This document shows, piece after piece, positions 10,931 through 18,766 of a stretch of DNA of 44,156 nt; within the stretch, counting starts at the first letter, position 1, and each line of letters starts with the position of its first letter. The DNA comes from Gluconobacter sp. P1C6_b (GTDB lineage: Bacteria > Pseudomonadota > Alphaproteobacteria > Acetobacterales > Acetobacteraceae): contig NZ_JACRVU010000022.1 in the NCBI RefSeq assembly GCF_018811945.1, positions 1 to 44,156 of the forward strand. The letters run 5' to 3'. The translations under genes were made by a program, and so were the position numbers. The notes beneath the pieces are model-generated. The model was not told the origin of the DNA. It saw only the letters and a list, made by a program, of their open reading frames with translations, and made no database searches.

Positions 10931-11479
10931 AAAAACCCTGACTGCTGCAGTGGCACGAGACTGAAAGCGCCCATCATAGAGGACGCACGCTCAGACCCCT
11001 TCAGATTTAATAGACTGAAAATAAGCCACCAGAAAAATCGCTCATCCTGAGGAAAAGGATTCAATTTTTTTTCTGGATGCCAAACGATCGGGACCGGAAA
11101 GATCTCAAATGATTTCTGACATGATTGCGCTCTTGACGGGGCACCGAGCGGATATCAGGCGGACATCCGCCGGACAAAGAGAGTGCGGAAAATCTGTTAC
11201 AGACCAAGGCACCCTTGGTGCGTGGCAGTGGATTTTTGAGAAAAATAGCAGGACCCGTCTGAATTGCTGAACCAGCTGGTCATCGCCTGCTGGCGCGGCT
11301 TATGAAACCGGTGGAGTTGCAACATACAGGGGCTGGGAGTTGCATTCCGTCGGAGCGGAGGAGGTCTTTTTCTTTTGCAGACAAGGGGAGGGGAGCTGCG
11401 CTGCGGCTCTCGCCCCAGAGGTTCTCTCTGCCAGATGGCAAGACCCTGCGGGTGATCACAGTCTTTTACTGGATCTCCT
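10931..11479. other. Intergenic stretch of 549 bp
   Basis: This lies between two divergent genes. I see no convincing coding frame: the open frames here lack ribosome sites and family likeness. It should hold the promoters for the gene at 10930 (minus) and the operon at 11480 (plus), but no clear -35/-10 pair stands out. An imperfect GC-rich repeat, GGCGGACATCCGCCGG, lies near 11157-11172. Confidence 0.5.
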
Positions 11480-12097
11480 ATGTCTTTCTCTCCCTCTGAC
11501 ATTCCAGCTCGTATTATCGGGCTTGCCCCCACAGGCTCTCCTGGTCGTCCAAAGGGTGGTGCCTCCACTTTGATTGAAGCCTGTCTGCTCGATCTGCTGG
11601 TCGGCAATTCCGGCGGTGCCAGCCACTCTGCTGAACGCATGTGTCTGTGGTCTCCGACCGAACAGTTCACCGTGACGCACATTCCGCATGATACGATCAA
11701 TACGTCGGTCTTCCTGAGTCTTGATCCGGAACTGCGGAACGATCTTGTTCATCGACCTTTTCTTGAGGCGATCGAGAACGGCCAGGGCGTGGGAAAGGAG
11801 CATGGCGCACCGACACTGATCGTTCCACTGGACGGTCGTGTCCAGTGCTGGCTCGCGCCTTTGCCTCACGGGGATGATCTGCGAGTTCTGCGTTTTGACA
11901 GGCTGATGAGAGGCCTGTTTTCAAACCTGATTGTCGGTCACGACGATTATCGTCGCATCTGGAAGCTCTACGATCCGCAAACAAGCGCTCCATATCATCC
12001 GGCCTCTTTGATTCACGACGTGTTCGTCGCCGGCCGCATTCTCTCTGGCGTGCTGAGTGAGCTTCCGCTTTCCGAAGTGCTCGCCGTCGCCCGCTGA
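11480..12097 (+). CDS. Protein of unknown function, first gene of an unknown operon
   Basis: A 205-aa protein, ATG at 11480 preceded by GGATCTCC. No signal peptide, membrane helix or known catalytic motif is visible. The centre (APTLIVPLDGRVQCWLAPL, about 115-133) looks like beta strands, and the C-terminal third is helical with HPASLIHDVFVAGRIL. It is followed at 82 nt by the next gene on the same strand. G+C and codon use resemble the element backbone. I do not recognise the family; adjacent unknown genes and the shared terminator suggest they act together. Confidence 0.6.
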   Translation: MSFSPSDIPARIIGLAPTGSPGRPKGGASTLIEACLLDLLVGNSGGASHSAERMCLWSPTEQFTVTHIPHDTINTSVFLSLDPELRNDLVHRPFLEAIENGQGVGKEHGAPTLIVPLDGRVQCWLAPLPHGDDLRVLRFDRLMRGLFSNLIVGHDDYRRIWKLYDPQTSAPYHPASLIHDVFVAGRILSGVLSELPLSEVLAVAR

Positions 12098-12179
12098 CGT
12101 CAGCTTCGTTTCCGCTTCTATCCCGCGGCAGCATCCCTGCGCGTTGCCGCTGTGCTCTTCTTATTCAGGACAATCGATC

Positions 12180-12833
12180 ATGTTGCTCTTTCCTTCCTCC
12201 AGCACCCGGACGGGTGCTGGGTGCTCTGTCGCGCGCTCTTTCTTCGAGCCCACACCGGACGACCTCCGTCTCTACCGCGAACTGAGCCTGCGTCTGCGCG
12301 CTCAGCCGCCCAGCTCCTTGTTTCGTTATATCCCAACACCGGCCGGGCAACACCTGACCCGGCTTGGCGACTGCGGAACCTGGGCCTGGGCGGCAGTCAT
12401 CAAAGCGGCCATGGCGTGCTGGAACGATCTGCCGACAGGAGGGAAAATTGCCGAAGATGGGACGCAGCTCAACTCCACGCCCGAGCGGATCGCGTGGGAA
12501 GCCCTGTGTCCGGTTACCCCTTCCGACATTACACTGGACGTCGAGCCCCCCATCCAGATCGCGGCACCGGCACGCTTCTTTTCGGATCTGGGGATCCGGT
12601 TTCAGGATCGGGTTCGGTACGTTGAGATCGTGGGCGCCTGCGGTGCGGACCGCGTGACCCGAAACAATTGGGAATCCCATCTGCTAGCGCAGTTCGACCG
12701 AAGACTGGAGGTCTACCGGCAGCAGCGTCTTACGCCCGAGATCTGGTATCTCAACGATCTGCTTGAGCCAGCGCAGTTACAGAAGCGTTTCCTCGCCCTT
12801 GTGGCGCAGCTGCGCGCGGGAGGCGGGTCATGA
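12180..12833 (+). CDS. Protein of unknown function, second gene of the unknown operon
   Basis: A 217-aa protein. I chose the ATG at 12180 (MLLFPSSSTR, AGGA 10 bases upstream) over an earlier ATG at 12057, which would overlap the previous gene with unlikely composition. The middle holds GDCGTWAWAAVIKAAMACW (about 63-81) and a charged segment, and the C-terminus is helical (LEPAQLQKRFLALVAQL). Its stop overlaps the next start (ATGA at 12830-12833), so the two products are probably made in fixed ratio and may interact. No family recognised. Confidence 0.6.
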   Translation: MLLFPSSSTRTGAGCSVARSFFEPTPDDLRLYRELSLRLRAQPPSSLFRYIPTPAGQHLTRLGDCGTWAWAAVIKAAMACWNDLPTGGKIAEDGTQLNSTPERIAWEALCPVTPSDITLDVEPPIQIAAPARFFSDLGIRFQDRVRYVEIVGACGADRVTRNNWESHLLAQFDRRLEVYRQQRLTPEIWYLNDLLEPAQLQKRFLALVAQLRAGGGS

Positions 12834-13477
12834 CCCCTAGTCCGATCCGGCTGCCGCGCTGGCCCATCACGCGCCTGAAACTGCTCGATATCACGCCGGA
12901 TCAGAAAGGAGCGCCCTATGCGGGCGCTCCCGTCACGCTGCTGCAAAGGGATGGCTTCGTCGAAGGACGCAGCCTGCTCTGGCTTGGCGCCCCCCGGCGT
13001 TCCTCGGGTCATCTGGAAGAAAGTCCCGACGAGCATGGTCAGCCTGCCCTGACCATCAGCGATCCCCTGTTCCGGGCCCTGATGCCGGTGGATGCCCCGC
13101 GACCCTTTGTTCTGGCGGGATTTCATATGTCCTTCCTGCGCCGCATACTGGGTGGACCGCAGGATCGACCACCGTATGATCTCTGCCTGTACCGGCTCGC
13201 ACGACAGCGGGCGTCCTGGTTACGGCCGTGCGGGTTGCAGGAATCCGTCCTCGAACTACGGACAGACCTGATGACAGAACTGACGCAGGACAGCCCTTTT
13301 CTGCGTTTGAACTGCGCAACTGCTCTGCTTGAAACACTTCTTGAGTGGGAGCCGCTGAACCGGCTGCTGGTGCTGTCAGGCAATGTCGTCTCTCCACCGC
13401 CTGGCGAGGAGGAACCCTTCGGTCAGGCCGCAGAGTGGAGTTGTCTGCCTCAAGGTCCTGCCATGCTGGAAGACTGA
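12830..13477 (+). CDS. Protein of unknown function, third gene of the unknown operon
   Basis: A 215-aa protein coupled to the previous gene by a 4-nt overlap. It is Leu- and Pro-rich with paired arginines. Recognisable pieces are GAPVTLLQRDGFVEGRSLLWLG (about 29-50) and the helical LNCATALLETLLEWEPLNRLLVL (about 161-183). No membrane segment, signal or known motif. It is the last substantial gene before the hairpin at 13570-13597. Function unknown. Confidence 0.6.
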   Translation: MTPSPIRLPRWPITRLKLLDITPDQKGAPYAGAPVTLLQRDGFVEGRSLLWLGAPRRSSGHLEESPDEHGQPALTISDPLFRALMPVDAPRPFVLAGFHMSFLRRILGGPQDRPPYDLCLYRLARQRASWLRPCGLQESVLELRTDLMTELTQDSPFLRLNCATALLETLLEWEPLNRLLVLSGNVVSPPPGEEEPFGQAAEWSCLPQGPAMLED

Positions 13478-13499
13478 GTGACCAGCGGAGGCGTCGACG

Positions 13500-13613
13500 A
13501 TGACTTGGGAAGGTTTGAAAATGTCCTCAGACCCGGACGATGCATCCAGTTCTTCAGCGGCCTGGGCTACCCCCTCTGCTTTCAACAGCAGAGGGGGGCT
13601 CTCTCTTATGTAG
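13500..13613 (+). CDS. Possible 37-aa small protein at the end of the unknown operon
   Basis: ATG at 13500 has a full GGAGG eight bases upstream and opens 37 codons, starting MTWEGLKMSSDPDDASSSS, to a TAG at 13611. The terminator-like hairpin lies inside its 3' part, which is unusual for a coding sequence. Either this is a short peptide whose end overlaps the terminator, or the ribosome site is accidental. The Ser-rich composition gives no hint of function. Confidence 0.35.
   Translation: MTWEGLKMSSDPDDASSSSAAWATPSAFNSRGGLSLM
13570..13610 (+). terminator. Intrinsic terminator-like hairpin of the unknown operon
   Basis: CCCCCTCTGCT (13570-13580) and AGCAGAGGGGG (13587-13597) form a perfect 11-bp stem with the loop TTCAAC, followed by the pyrimidine run CTCTCTCTT. 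The tail is not a pure T-run, so strength is uncertain. It separates the plus-strand operon from the convergent lipoprotein gene that ends at 13616. Confidence 0.65.
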
Positions 13614-13615
13614 CC

Positions 13616-14014
13616 TCAGAACAACCCGCTGCCGGTTTTGACGGCGGAGGCATTCATGGTGTGGTGCCAGACGACATCGCCATTGAAGATCACGGTCAGA
13701 GTCTTTTCCGTGCCATGGGTGCCCTGATGCAGATCGCCATAAAGCGGAATGAAGTTTGCGGCGTCAGACGAGGCATTGGTGAACGCATAGCGCCACTGTT
13801 CATGGCCGCTGTCGGTGAACGTGCTCTCGCGCGGATCTCCGAACAGGGCCCGGATCTGGTCCTTGGTGGTCACGCCATCATGGATCTTCTGGTCAATGGA
13901 GGCACTGGTCTCGTTTTTGAGTGTTTCGTTTCCTTCCGAGGCACAGCCTGTCAGGGCGATTAGCCCCGTAAGAGACAGAGTGACGGCCAGGGTTCTGAGA
14001 AGACGTGCAGACAT
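13616..14014 (-). CDS. Small outer-membrane lipoprotein, SmpA/BamE-like fold
   Basis: A 132-aa protein. It has a lipoprotein signal peptide with lipobox LTGC (Cys24) followed by Ala, which favours sorting to the outer membrane. The mature part carries KIHDGVTTKDQIRALFGDP and EQWRYAFTNASSD, the layout of the SmpA/OmlA (BamE-like) domain: a helix pair with an FGxP turn followed by strands with a conserved Trp. The ATG at 14014 has AAGGA upstream. It follows two small membrane-protein genes and is preceded by an 18-bp palindrome. It is probably not the housekeeping BamE; on mobile DNA such lipoproteins may protect or modify the envelope, which is inference. Confidence 0.75.
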   Translation of the reverse strand: MSARLLRTLAVTLSLTGLIALTGCASEGNETLKNETSASIDQKIHDGVTTKDQIRALFGDPRESTFTDSGHEQWRYAFTNASSDAANFIPLYGDLHQGTHGTEKTLTVIFNGDVVWHHTMNASAVKTGSGLF

Positions 14015-14027
14015 GCGGGATCCTTTG

Positions 14028-14045
14028 CTGTTTTTGCAAAAACAG
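14028..14045. promoter_or_regulatory. Perfect 18-bp palindrome upstream of the lipoprotein gene
   Basis: CTGTTTTTGCAAAAACAG is fully self-complementary and lies 13 bp before the lipoprotein start codon. Its length and symmetry suit a dimeric repressor site. A small hairpin in the mRNA leader is the alternative. The HTH repressor at 14796-15434 is a nearby candidate binder. Confidence 0.45.
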
Positions 14046-14103
14046 TCGATGACGGGACAATTGGAAAAAAGCGGGCGACCTGCCGAAAAACGAACGGACT
14101 GTC

Positions 14104-14400
14104 TCAGTCCAGCCCGCGAAGGTGGCGGCGGTCTTTAGCGGCTTTCAGTTTTCGCAGAAACGGTTCACGCGGAGCCGTCCAACAGCTCATGCCCAGAACG
14201 AACGCAAAGAGCGGATGCCAGGGCAGAGCCAGGGCGATGCCGCACAAAAGACAGGCACCCGCTCCGAACCACGAGACATATCTCAGCAGAAGCCGTGTCT
14301 CGTCTTCCTCAGCACCATATTCTTCGAGATAGGCAGCCAGACGGGCCGCGCGTTTTGCTTCGGTCGCCTCGCTGTACAGACCGTCTGTTGAAGACGTCAT
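14104..14400 (-). CDS. Small membrane protein of unknown function
   Basis: A 98-aa protein with an acidic helical N-terminus (SEATEAKRAARLAAYLEEYGAEED), two close hydrophobic segments (about residues 42-58 and 62-75, SWFGAGACLLCGIALAL and HPLFAFVLGMSCW) and a basic tail, which suggests cytoplasmic ends. It starts 6 nt after the preceding small membrane protein, so both are probably co-translated. No family recognised. Confidence 0.55.
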   Translation of the reverse strand: MTSSTDGLYSEATEAKRAARLAAYLEEYGAEEDETRLLLRYVSWFGAGACLLCGIALALPWHPLFAFVLGMSCWTAPREPFLRKLKAAKDRRHLRGLD

Positions 14401-14406
14401 GAGCGC

Positions 14407-14583
14407 TTATCTCCCCCAGTGGGCGTGGAAGACGACCCGGATCACCAATGCCGTGCCCAGCATCAGAGCCGCAGGCGGCAGAATGTCGCGGGCCTTGAGC
14501 CAGGCGAACAGCCTGACCGACGATCCGAGCGCCAGCACCAGCAGGAGAAGAACGATCAGGACAAGGAGGATGGAGACGACCAT
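14407..14583 (-). CDS. Very small two-span membrane protein
   Basis: A 58-aa protein when started at the ATG at 14583 (MVVSILLVLIVLLLLVLALG); a longer form from a GTG at 14631 lacks a ribosome site, whereas AGGGGG precedes 14583. Two hydrophobic stretches, residues 1-20 and about 36-51 (PAALMLGTALVIRVVF), flank a short basic loop. It is followed after 6 nt by another small membrane protein. Function unknown. Confidence 0.5.
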   Translation of the reverse strand: MVVSILLVLIVLLLLVLALGSSVRLFAWLKARDILPPAALMLGTALVIRVVFHAHWGR

Positions 14584-14795
14584 GTCAGGCGCCCCCTGAA
14601 AGGCAGGAACAGGGGCCAGACCGGAAGACACAACGGGACAAAGACATCATCGCCAGCTCCTTGCAGGTCCTGTGCGGCAGGACGACCCTGCCACCCGACG
14701 AACTCAATAAGCCAGATGATCTACGATTTCCCGCGCATCGTCAATACGGATATGCGCCTATTTCGAGAAACAGGTTCCCGTATATCAAGAACGCC

Positions 14796-15434
14796 TCAGG
14801 GATGAGGCACGCCGCCGATCCAGACCACTTCGCCGAGCAGTTTGAAGCAGTCCAGACGATCGGCTTCGACGTCCTGGGGCGGGTAGCGATGATTGTCAGC
14901 AATCACCCGGACCCCACCACCGAGTTTGGGATCAAGACGACGGATCAGCACAGCGCCAGCGCTCTCCAGCGCATAGAGCGCGCTGCCCGTCACAGCCGTG
15001 ACGCTCCGGTCCACGATGACCAGATCGCCTGAGGACAGGGTCGGCTCCATCGCATTGCCTGCATTGCTGATGAGGCAGAGGGCTGCGAGGTCCCGGGGAA
15101 TGACGCTCTGCAACCAGTCGCGGCCAATCCGCAGGCCATCTTCATGATGATCATACCAGGGCACGACGATCTGGCGGGTCGAGGTGGTCTGGACCGCTGT
15201 CGCCCCGGAAGGTGAACCGCCGGACGCGCCAAAGGCGATCCAGTCCAGGGACACGCCGCAGACCCGGGCCAGGGATGCAAGGGCGGAGAATTTCATCTCC
15301 CCGCCATTCATGTAATCCCTCAGGGTCGTATACGGCACGCCCGCCGCCTTGGCAGCATGGGTGATGCCAATACTCTGGGCCGCTTCGCGGAGGCGCTCGC
15401 CGCGCTCACGCATCAGGCGGATCTGGTCGTCCAT
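14796..15434 (-). CDS. HTH repressor of the S24/LexA type without catalytic dyad
   Basis: A 212-aa protein when started at MDDQIRLMRERG (15434). The N-terminal Cro/C1-type HTH spans about 12-66 (HAAKAAGVPYTTLRDYMNG). The C-terminal S24 domain is recognisable by NAGNAMEPTLSSGDLVIVD (about 124-142). The normal motif is GDSMEP with Ser as nucleophile, but here the position is Ala128, and the expected Lys is Arg165 in VLIRRL. The domain can probably still dimerise but not cleave itself, so induction by RecA-type autocleavage is unlikely. It is divergent from the gene at 15626, with an inverted repeat between them. Confidence 0.8.
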   Translation of the reverse strand: MDDQIRLMRERGERLREAAQSIGITHAAKAAGVPYTTLRDYMNGGEMKFSALASLARVCGVSLDWIAFGASGGSPSGATAVQTTSTRQIVVPWYDHHEDGLRIGRDWLQSVIPRDLAALCLISNAGNAMEPTLSSGDLVIVDRSVTAVTGSALYALESAGAVLIRRLDPKLGGGVRVIADNHRYPPQDVEADRLDCFKLLGEVVWIGGVPHP

Positions 15435-15476
15435 GAGTTTACGCTTTCGCCTGGAATGTCGGGGCACGCAAAGGGT

Positions 15477-15494
15477 CCTCATTCGGAAATGAGG
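15477..15494. promoter_or_regulatory. Inverted repeat between repressor gene and divergent gene
   Basis: CCTCATT and AATGAGG separated by CGGA form a 7-4-7 inverted repeat 43 bp upstream of the repressor start, inside the 191-bp divergent promoter region. Autorepressors of the Cro/C1 class commonly bind such sites. There is no second clear copy. Confidence 0.35.
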
Positions 15495-15625
15495 CGTGAA
15501 TACGATATTCCGCTTGATATGGAAGTCGGAAAACCGTATCTCTTGGCATCGAAATGTTGCGTGGCCCGTGACTCGTCATGGTCAGATCCTCGCATGAAAC
15601 CGACATTTTTGTCCAAGGGATTGTC

Positions 15626-15868
15626 ATGCCTGAAGATCCACTGCCACCACCACCCCGTCCAGCCGGTCTCGAGGACCTGCATGCTGGTCTGCATGACGTG
15701 CTGCGTCTGATCGAGATCGAGCATGCGCTGCTCAAAGGGCGACTGGAGAGCCTACGCGCGGATACGGAAGGCGCGCGCCTGCTGGAGGGCGTGATGGTGC
15801 TCGGCGCCGTGCTGCAGCAGCGGATGGGCGGTCTGCTCCAGCTCTGCCGCGAGGTCGGGAAGCTGTGA
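15626..15868 (+). CDS. Small helical protein of unknown function
   Basis: An 80-aa protein starting at MPEDPLPPPPRP (15626); an earlier start at 15578 would add 16 residues with poorer composition. After the proline-rich head the chain is a single helical region with heptad-like leucines: LHAGLHDVLRLIEIEHALLK, then LEGVMVLGAVLQQRMGGLLQL. A dimerising coiled coil is likely. It is followed by the FkbM methyltransferase gene 90 nt downstream on the same strand. Confidence 0.5.
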   Translation: MPEDPLPPPPRPAGLEDLHAGLHDVLRLIEIEHALLKGRLESLRADTEGARLLEGVMVLGAVLQQRMGGLLQLCREVGKL

Positions 15869-15958
15869 CGAAGTGGTCCATCGGACACAGCACGTCCTGA
15901 CCCTGCCGTTTGCTTCATCGAAGCCCCGTTGCTCTCTTCCATACGGTCATCATCTTTT

Positions 15959-16807
15959 ATGCCAGAACACTCAGACCCGTCTTCTGAGCACGTTGTGCTG
16001 GACGGGCACAGCCTTACGCGTGCGCTTCCTTTTGGTGCCTATCCATTGACGGACGTGCAGAAGCAAATCCGGAAAGTCTTCTTCAACACGCCCTTGGGGT
16101 ACAGCCGTCTGCGTCGGCCGTTCATGGAACGGTTCAAACGAGACTGCTCCTCAGGTCTTGTCGATGCGACCCTGTTCGGGCTGAAGGTGCGGTTTTACCC
16201 GCAGGACAATCAGACAGACGCAAAATCAGCGGTGTGTGGCGCGTGCTACAATCATCGTGAGCTGAAATGGCTGCGGCGTCATCTGCCGAAAGGCGGCACG
16301 TTTGTGGATGTGGGCGCGAATATGGGGTTCTTCTCGCTCTATGTCGCCCAGAGAGACGCCCGCGTCATCGCCGTTGAGCCGAACCCGGTGCTGTTCGAGC
16401 GGCTGGCCACCAATATGAGGCTGAACGGGATGCGCGCGGATCTCTTCCGTGTCGCCGTTGGGGATCAGGAAGGCTCTGGTCAGCTCGTGCAGGTGAACGG
16501 GGATTTTGGCGGCGGTCGGATTGGTGCGGGGCACGGTGCCGCAGTGCGGATCCGTCCGCTTCTGGACATTCTGAAGGCCTGTGATGTGACGGCCGTGCAT
16601 GTGCTGAAGATCGATATCGAAGGCTATGAAGACCGGGCGCTGCTGCCGTTTTTCCGCGAGGCGCCGGCGACGTTGTGGCCCGATCATCTCATCATGGAAG
16701 ACACCGAGCATGGCCGGTGGGCCCAGGACGTCTTTCCGGTGCTGCGGCGCTGTGGGTATGAGCGCCGCTCCCGCAGCCGAGGGAATATCCTGCTCTCAAG
16801 GTTTTGA
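15959..16807 (+). CDS. FkbM-family SAM-dependent methyltransferase
   Basis: A 282-aa protein. The methyltransferase domain starts at about residue 100 with the SAM-binding motif GGTFVDVGANMGFFSLYVA, then VIAVEPNPVLFERLATNMRLNG, and the family hallmark VLKIDIEGYEDRAL near 220. FkbM proteins O-methylate sugars or polyketides, and on islands often modify surface glycans. The substrate here is unknown. ATG at 15959 is preferred; a TTG start at 15929 is possible. No glycosyltransferases are adjacent. Confidence 0.85.
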   Translation: MPEHSDPSSEHVVLDGHSLTRALPFGAYPLTDVQKQIRKVFFNTPLGYSRLRRPFMERFKRDCSSGLVDATLFGLKVRFYPQDNQTDAKSAVCGACYNHRELKWLRRHLPKGGTFVDVGANMGFFSLYVAQRDARVIAVEPNPVLFERLATNMRLNGMRADLFRVAVGDQEGSGQLVQVNGDFGGGRIGAGHGAAVRIRPLLDILKACDVTAVHVLKIDIEGYEDRALLPFFREAPATLWPDHLIMEDTEHGRWAQDVFPVLRRCGYERRSRSRGNILLSRF

Positions 16808-17127
16808 CTGGTGCTGGTGAGGAGAAGCTTGTCAGCTTTGGGGGGAGAGCGGAATGTCCGGTTCGGAATAAGCGGCCAATATTTCGGCCATTATTATGAT
16901 ATCCGGATCAAAATTCAATAAATTGAAATACGTCAGATAGATGCGAAAAAAATAATTTATTTTCCATGAGATATTTTCTTAATCATTCCCAATATCAAAA
17001 AGCGAATATTTCATTCGTTGACGTCATGTCGAAAGCAATAATCTTTGCAGGGTGCGTTTAGTAATTTCATCATATGAAAATTTGACGCATAATCTAAGAA
17101 ATTATCTGATTGAAGGATAAAATAATC
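16808..17127. other. AT-rich intergenic stretch before the DUF6602-type gene
   Basis: About 320 bp with a sharp drop in G+C from about 16850 onward. No open frame is supported. It probably holds the promoter of the gene at 17128; TTGACG near 17081 could be a -35 element but no good -10 follows. The composition break marks the edge of separately acquired DNA. Confidence 0.5.
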
Positions 17128-17916
17128 ATGGATTGGGTTTCTCTTTTTAGCGCTTCAGAAAAGCAATTACAGTTAGAGCTCGAGAGAGCTCGAGCTGCTG
17201 TTGAGCACAGGGGCCTGAAAGGCACCGTCAATGAAAATACTCTGTCCGAGTGGTTGGCTCAGCACATGCCTGGGCATTTAGATGTATGTACTGGTGAGGT
17301 AATCGATAGTGACGGGAATAGATCAAAACAGTCTGATGTTATTTTATTTGATAAAGAAAAAACCCCTAGAGTTTTTTCATCAAGAGACATATCTATTATA
17401 CCCATAGAAACTGTGTACGGTATTTTCGAAGTAAAAACGTATTTGAATAAAAACGAATTGGATAATTCGTTTCAAAACATGAAATCTTTCAAAAATCTAT
17501 CAAAGAAATCATACAAACAAAAGTCTGGAAAGAGGTTTAAGCAATACAATCTTATGTCAGATTTCTGGCCGCCTCAGTTCTATATATTTGCCTACGAAGG
17601 TGATACGCTGGAGGGATTATCTGAATATCTTAATTCCATACAGGACAATGAGCATATCGCCAAAAGAATCGATGGCATAATTATTCTTAATCGTGGACTG
17701 ATAATGCATCGTGGTGCAGACGGTGTTCGACCGATCCCCATGCCAGGAGATAAAATGTGTAATATCAAAACTGAAAACAAATTACTCACGTTCTACACGT
17801 TAATGATGGAGATGTTCGCAGAGGCGACCACAGATCCTATCAATATAATAAACTACACATCAAATAATGGTTCCATTGGTGACATAACTGATGTGGGAGA
17901 GAAAATACGTTCATAA
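17128..17916 (+). CDS. DUF6602-type protein, putative PD-(D/E)XK nuclease
   Basis: A 262-aa protein starting at MDWVSLFSASEK, with AAGGA ten bases upstream. QSDVILFDKE (about 66-75) followed by IETVYGIFEVKTYL (about 96-109) gives the D...ExK pattern of PD-(D/E)XK nuclease folds, and the overall layout matches the DUF6602 family (family name from memory). Such proteins turn up in defence islands, which fits the restriction system farther right. A+T content is much higher than in its neighbours, a sign of separate transfer. No partner gene is visible, so it may act alone or be a remnant of a larger system. Confidence 0.7.
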   Translation: MDWVSLFSASEKQLQLELERARAAVEHRGLKGTVNENTLSEWLAQHMPGHLDVCTGEVIDSDGNRSKQSDVILFDKEKTPRVFSSRDISIIPIETVYGIFEVKTYLNKNELDNSFQNMKSFKNLSKKSYKQKSGKRFKQYNLMSDFWPPQFYIFAYEGDTLEGLSEYLNSIQDNEHIAKRIDGIIILNRGLIMHRGADGVRPIPMPGDKMCNIKTENKLLTFYTLMMEMFAEATTDPINIINYTSNNGSIGDITDVGEKIRS

Positions 17917-17943
17917 ATTGCATGTCTCAGTGCTCGGTGGAAA

Positions 17944-18040
17944 CTAAGTTGAATGGTATCCGCAGGTTAGCTTGACCGCATGGCTCTTCATCGCCTCGAT
18001 CCAGTTCTTCCCCCGCCGCATCTCAAGATCATGAAATCAT
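17944..18040 (-). pseudogene. C-terminal gene fragment of unknown origin
   Basis: The minus strand encodes LEMRRGKNWIEAMKSHAVKL, then TCGYHST and a stop at 17944. Upstream of it the frame breaks down. It looks like the tail of a lost protein, but I cannot name the family. It lies at the border between the AT-rich gene and the metabolic module, where decayed DNA collects. Confidence 0.25.
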
Positions 18041-18311
18041 GACAAATAATTTTAAATCAGCCTCTCACTCCGAGGGCTTCAATGCGGCAATATTGATCAT
18101 CTCCAAGATCGGCGTTGCGATCGTCTGCTTTCGGGATACATCAAACCGATCTTAAGTGTCTCGATTGTAGGCGTAAGCGGACCAGCCGCTTTCGCCTACA
18201 TGTCAGTCGTTCAACGGATCAAATTTTCTTCGGAAAAGCGGACATAAGTGTCGTTGCCCGATAGTTGACGGCTTGTTCTCTATTTTAGTGTGGAGCGAAG
18301 CGTCAGCTCCG
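18041..18311. other. Non-coding decayed stretch
   Basis: No supported gene. It contains the inverted repeat at 18167-18199 and short open frames without ribosome sites. Probably the remains of earlier insertions. Confidence 0.4.
18167..18199. repeat. 14-bp inverted repeat with short loop
   Basis: GTAGGCGTAAGCGG (18167-18180) and CCGCTTTCGCCTAC (18186-18199) pair over 13 of 14 positions around ACCAG. No T-run follows on either strand, so it is not a typical intrinsic terminator. It may be a protein-binding site or the end of a lost insertion element. Confidence 0.55.
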
Positions 18312-18570
18312 TTAGGTCGAAATTTTCGTGCAGGCCGATGAAAGCCTTCCTCCGGAACATGCCCAGAGATCGGCCACCCTCTGGGCTTCTTCAGGCCTAC
18401 CCGTGACCAGAACGAGGTTGAGGTCGTAATCGTTATAAAGCGTTTCGATATTGACGCCTGCATCAGCCATTGGCCCGGTCAGAGTTCCGAACTGACCGGG
18501 AACAGTCTGTTTGAGACGTAGAAGAACAACCTCCCGGACGCGCCCAACCGTTATTCCTGCATGCCCAGAG
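18312..18570 (-). pseudogene. Remnant of a small ACT-domain protein
   Basis: On the minus strand the frame ending at the TAA at 18312 reads GRVREVVLLRLKQTVPGQFG, TLTGPMADAGVNIETLY, NDYDLNLVLVTGRPEEA, then QRVADLW. That is the strand-helix-strand pattern of an ACT regulatory domain (VPGQFGTLTGPMADAGVNIE). The frame has no usable start codon before it meets a stop. A second frame just upstream ends in FLFDDGAAASKALGMQE and looks like the tail of another broken gene or a shifted part of the same one. ACT proteins of this size usually bind amino acids; here the gene appears dead. Confidence 0.5.
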
Positions 18571-18766
18571 CCTTGCTGGCCGCTGCCCCGTCATCAAAGA
18601 GGAAATGCGCCACGTCTCTGCCTTCGACTACATCCTTTTGACGGCACGCTACCTGTCATCTTTCGCCTGCCTCGAACGGAAGCGGGAGAAACTGGCTGGC
18701 TGCGCCCGGATAGCGGTCAAGACGCTGGAGCAGGAGTTCGACTGAGCCTGACGCTGCCGCACTGGA

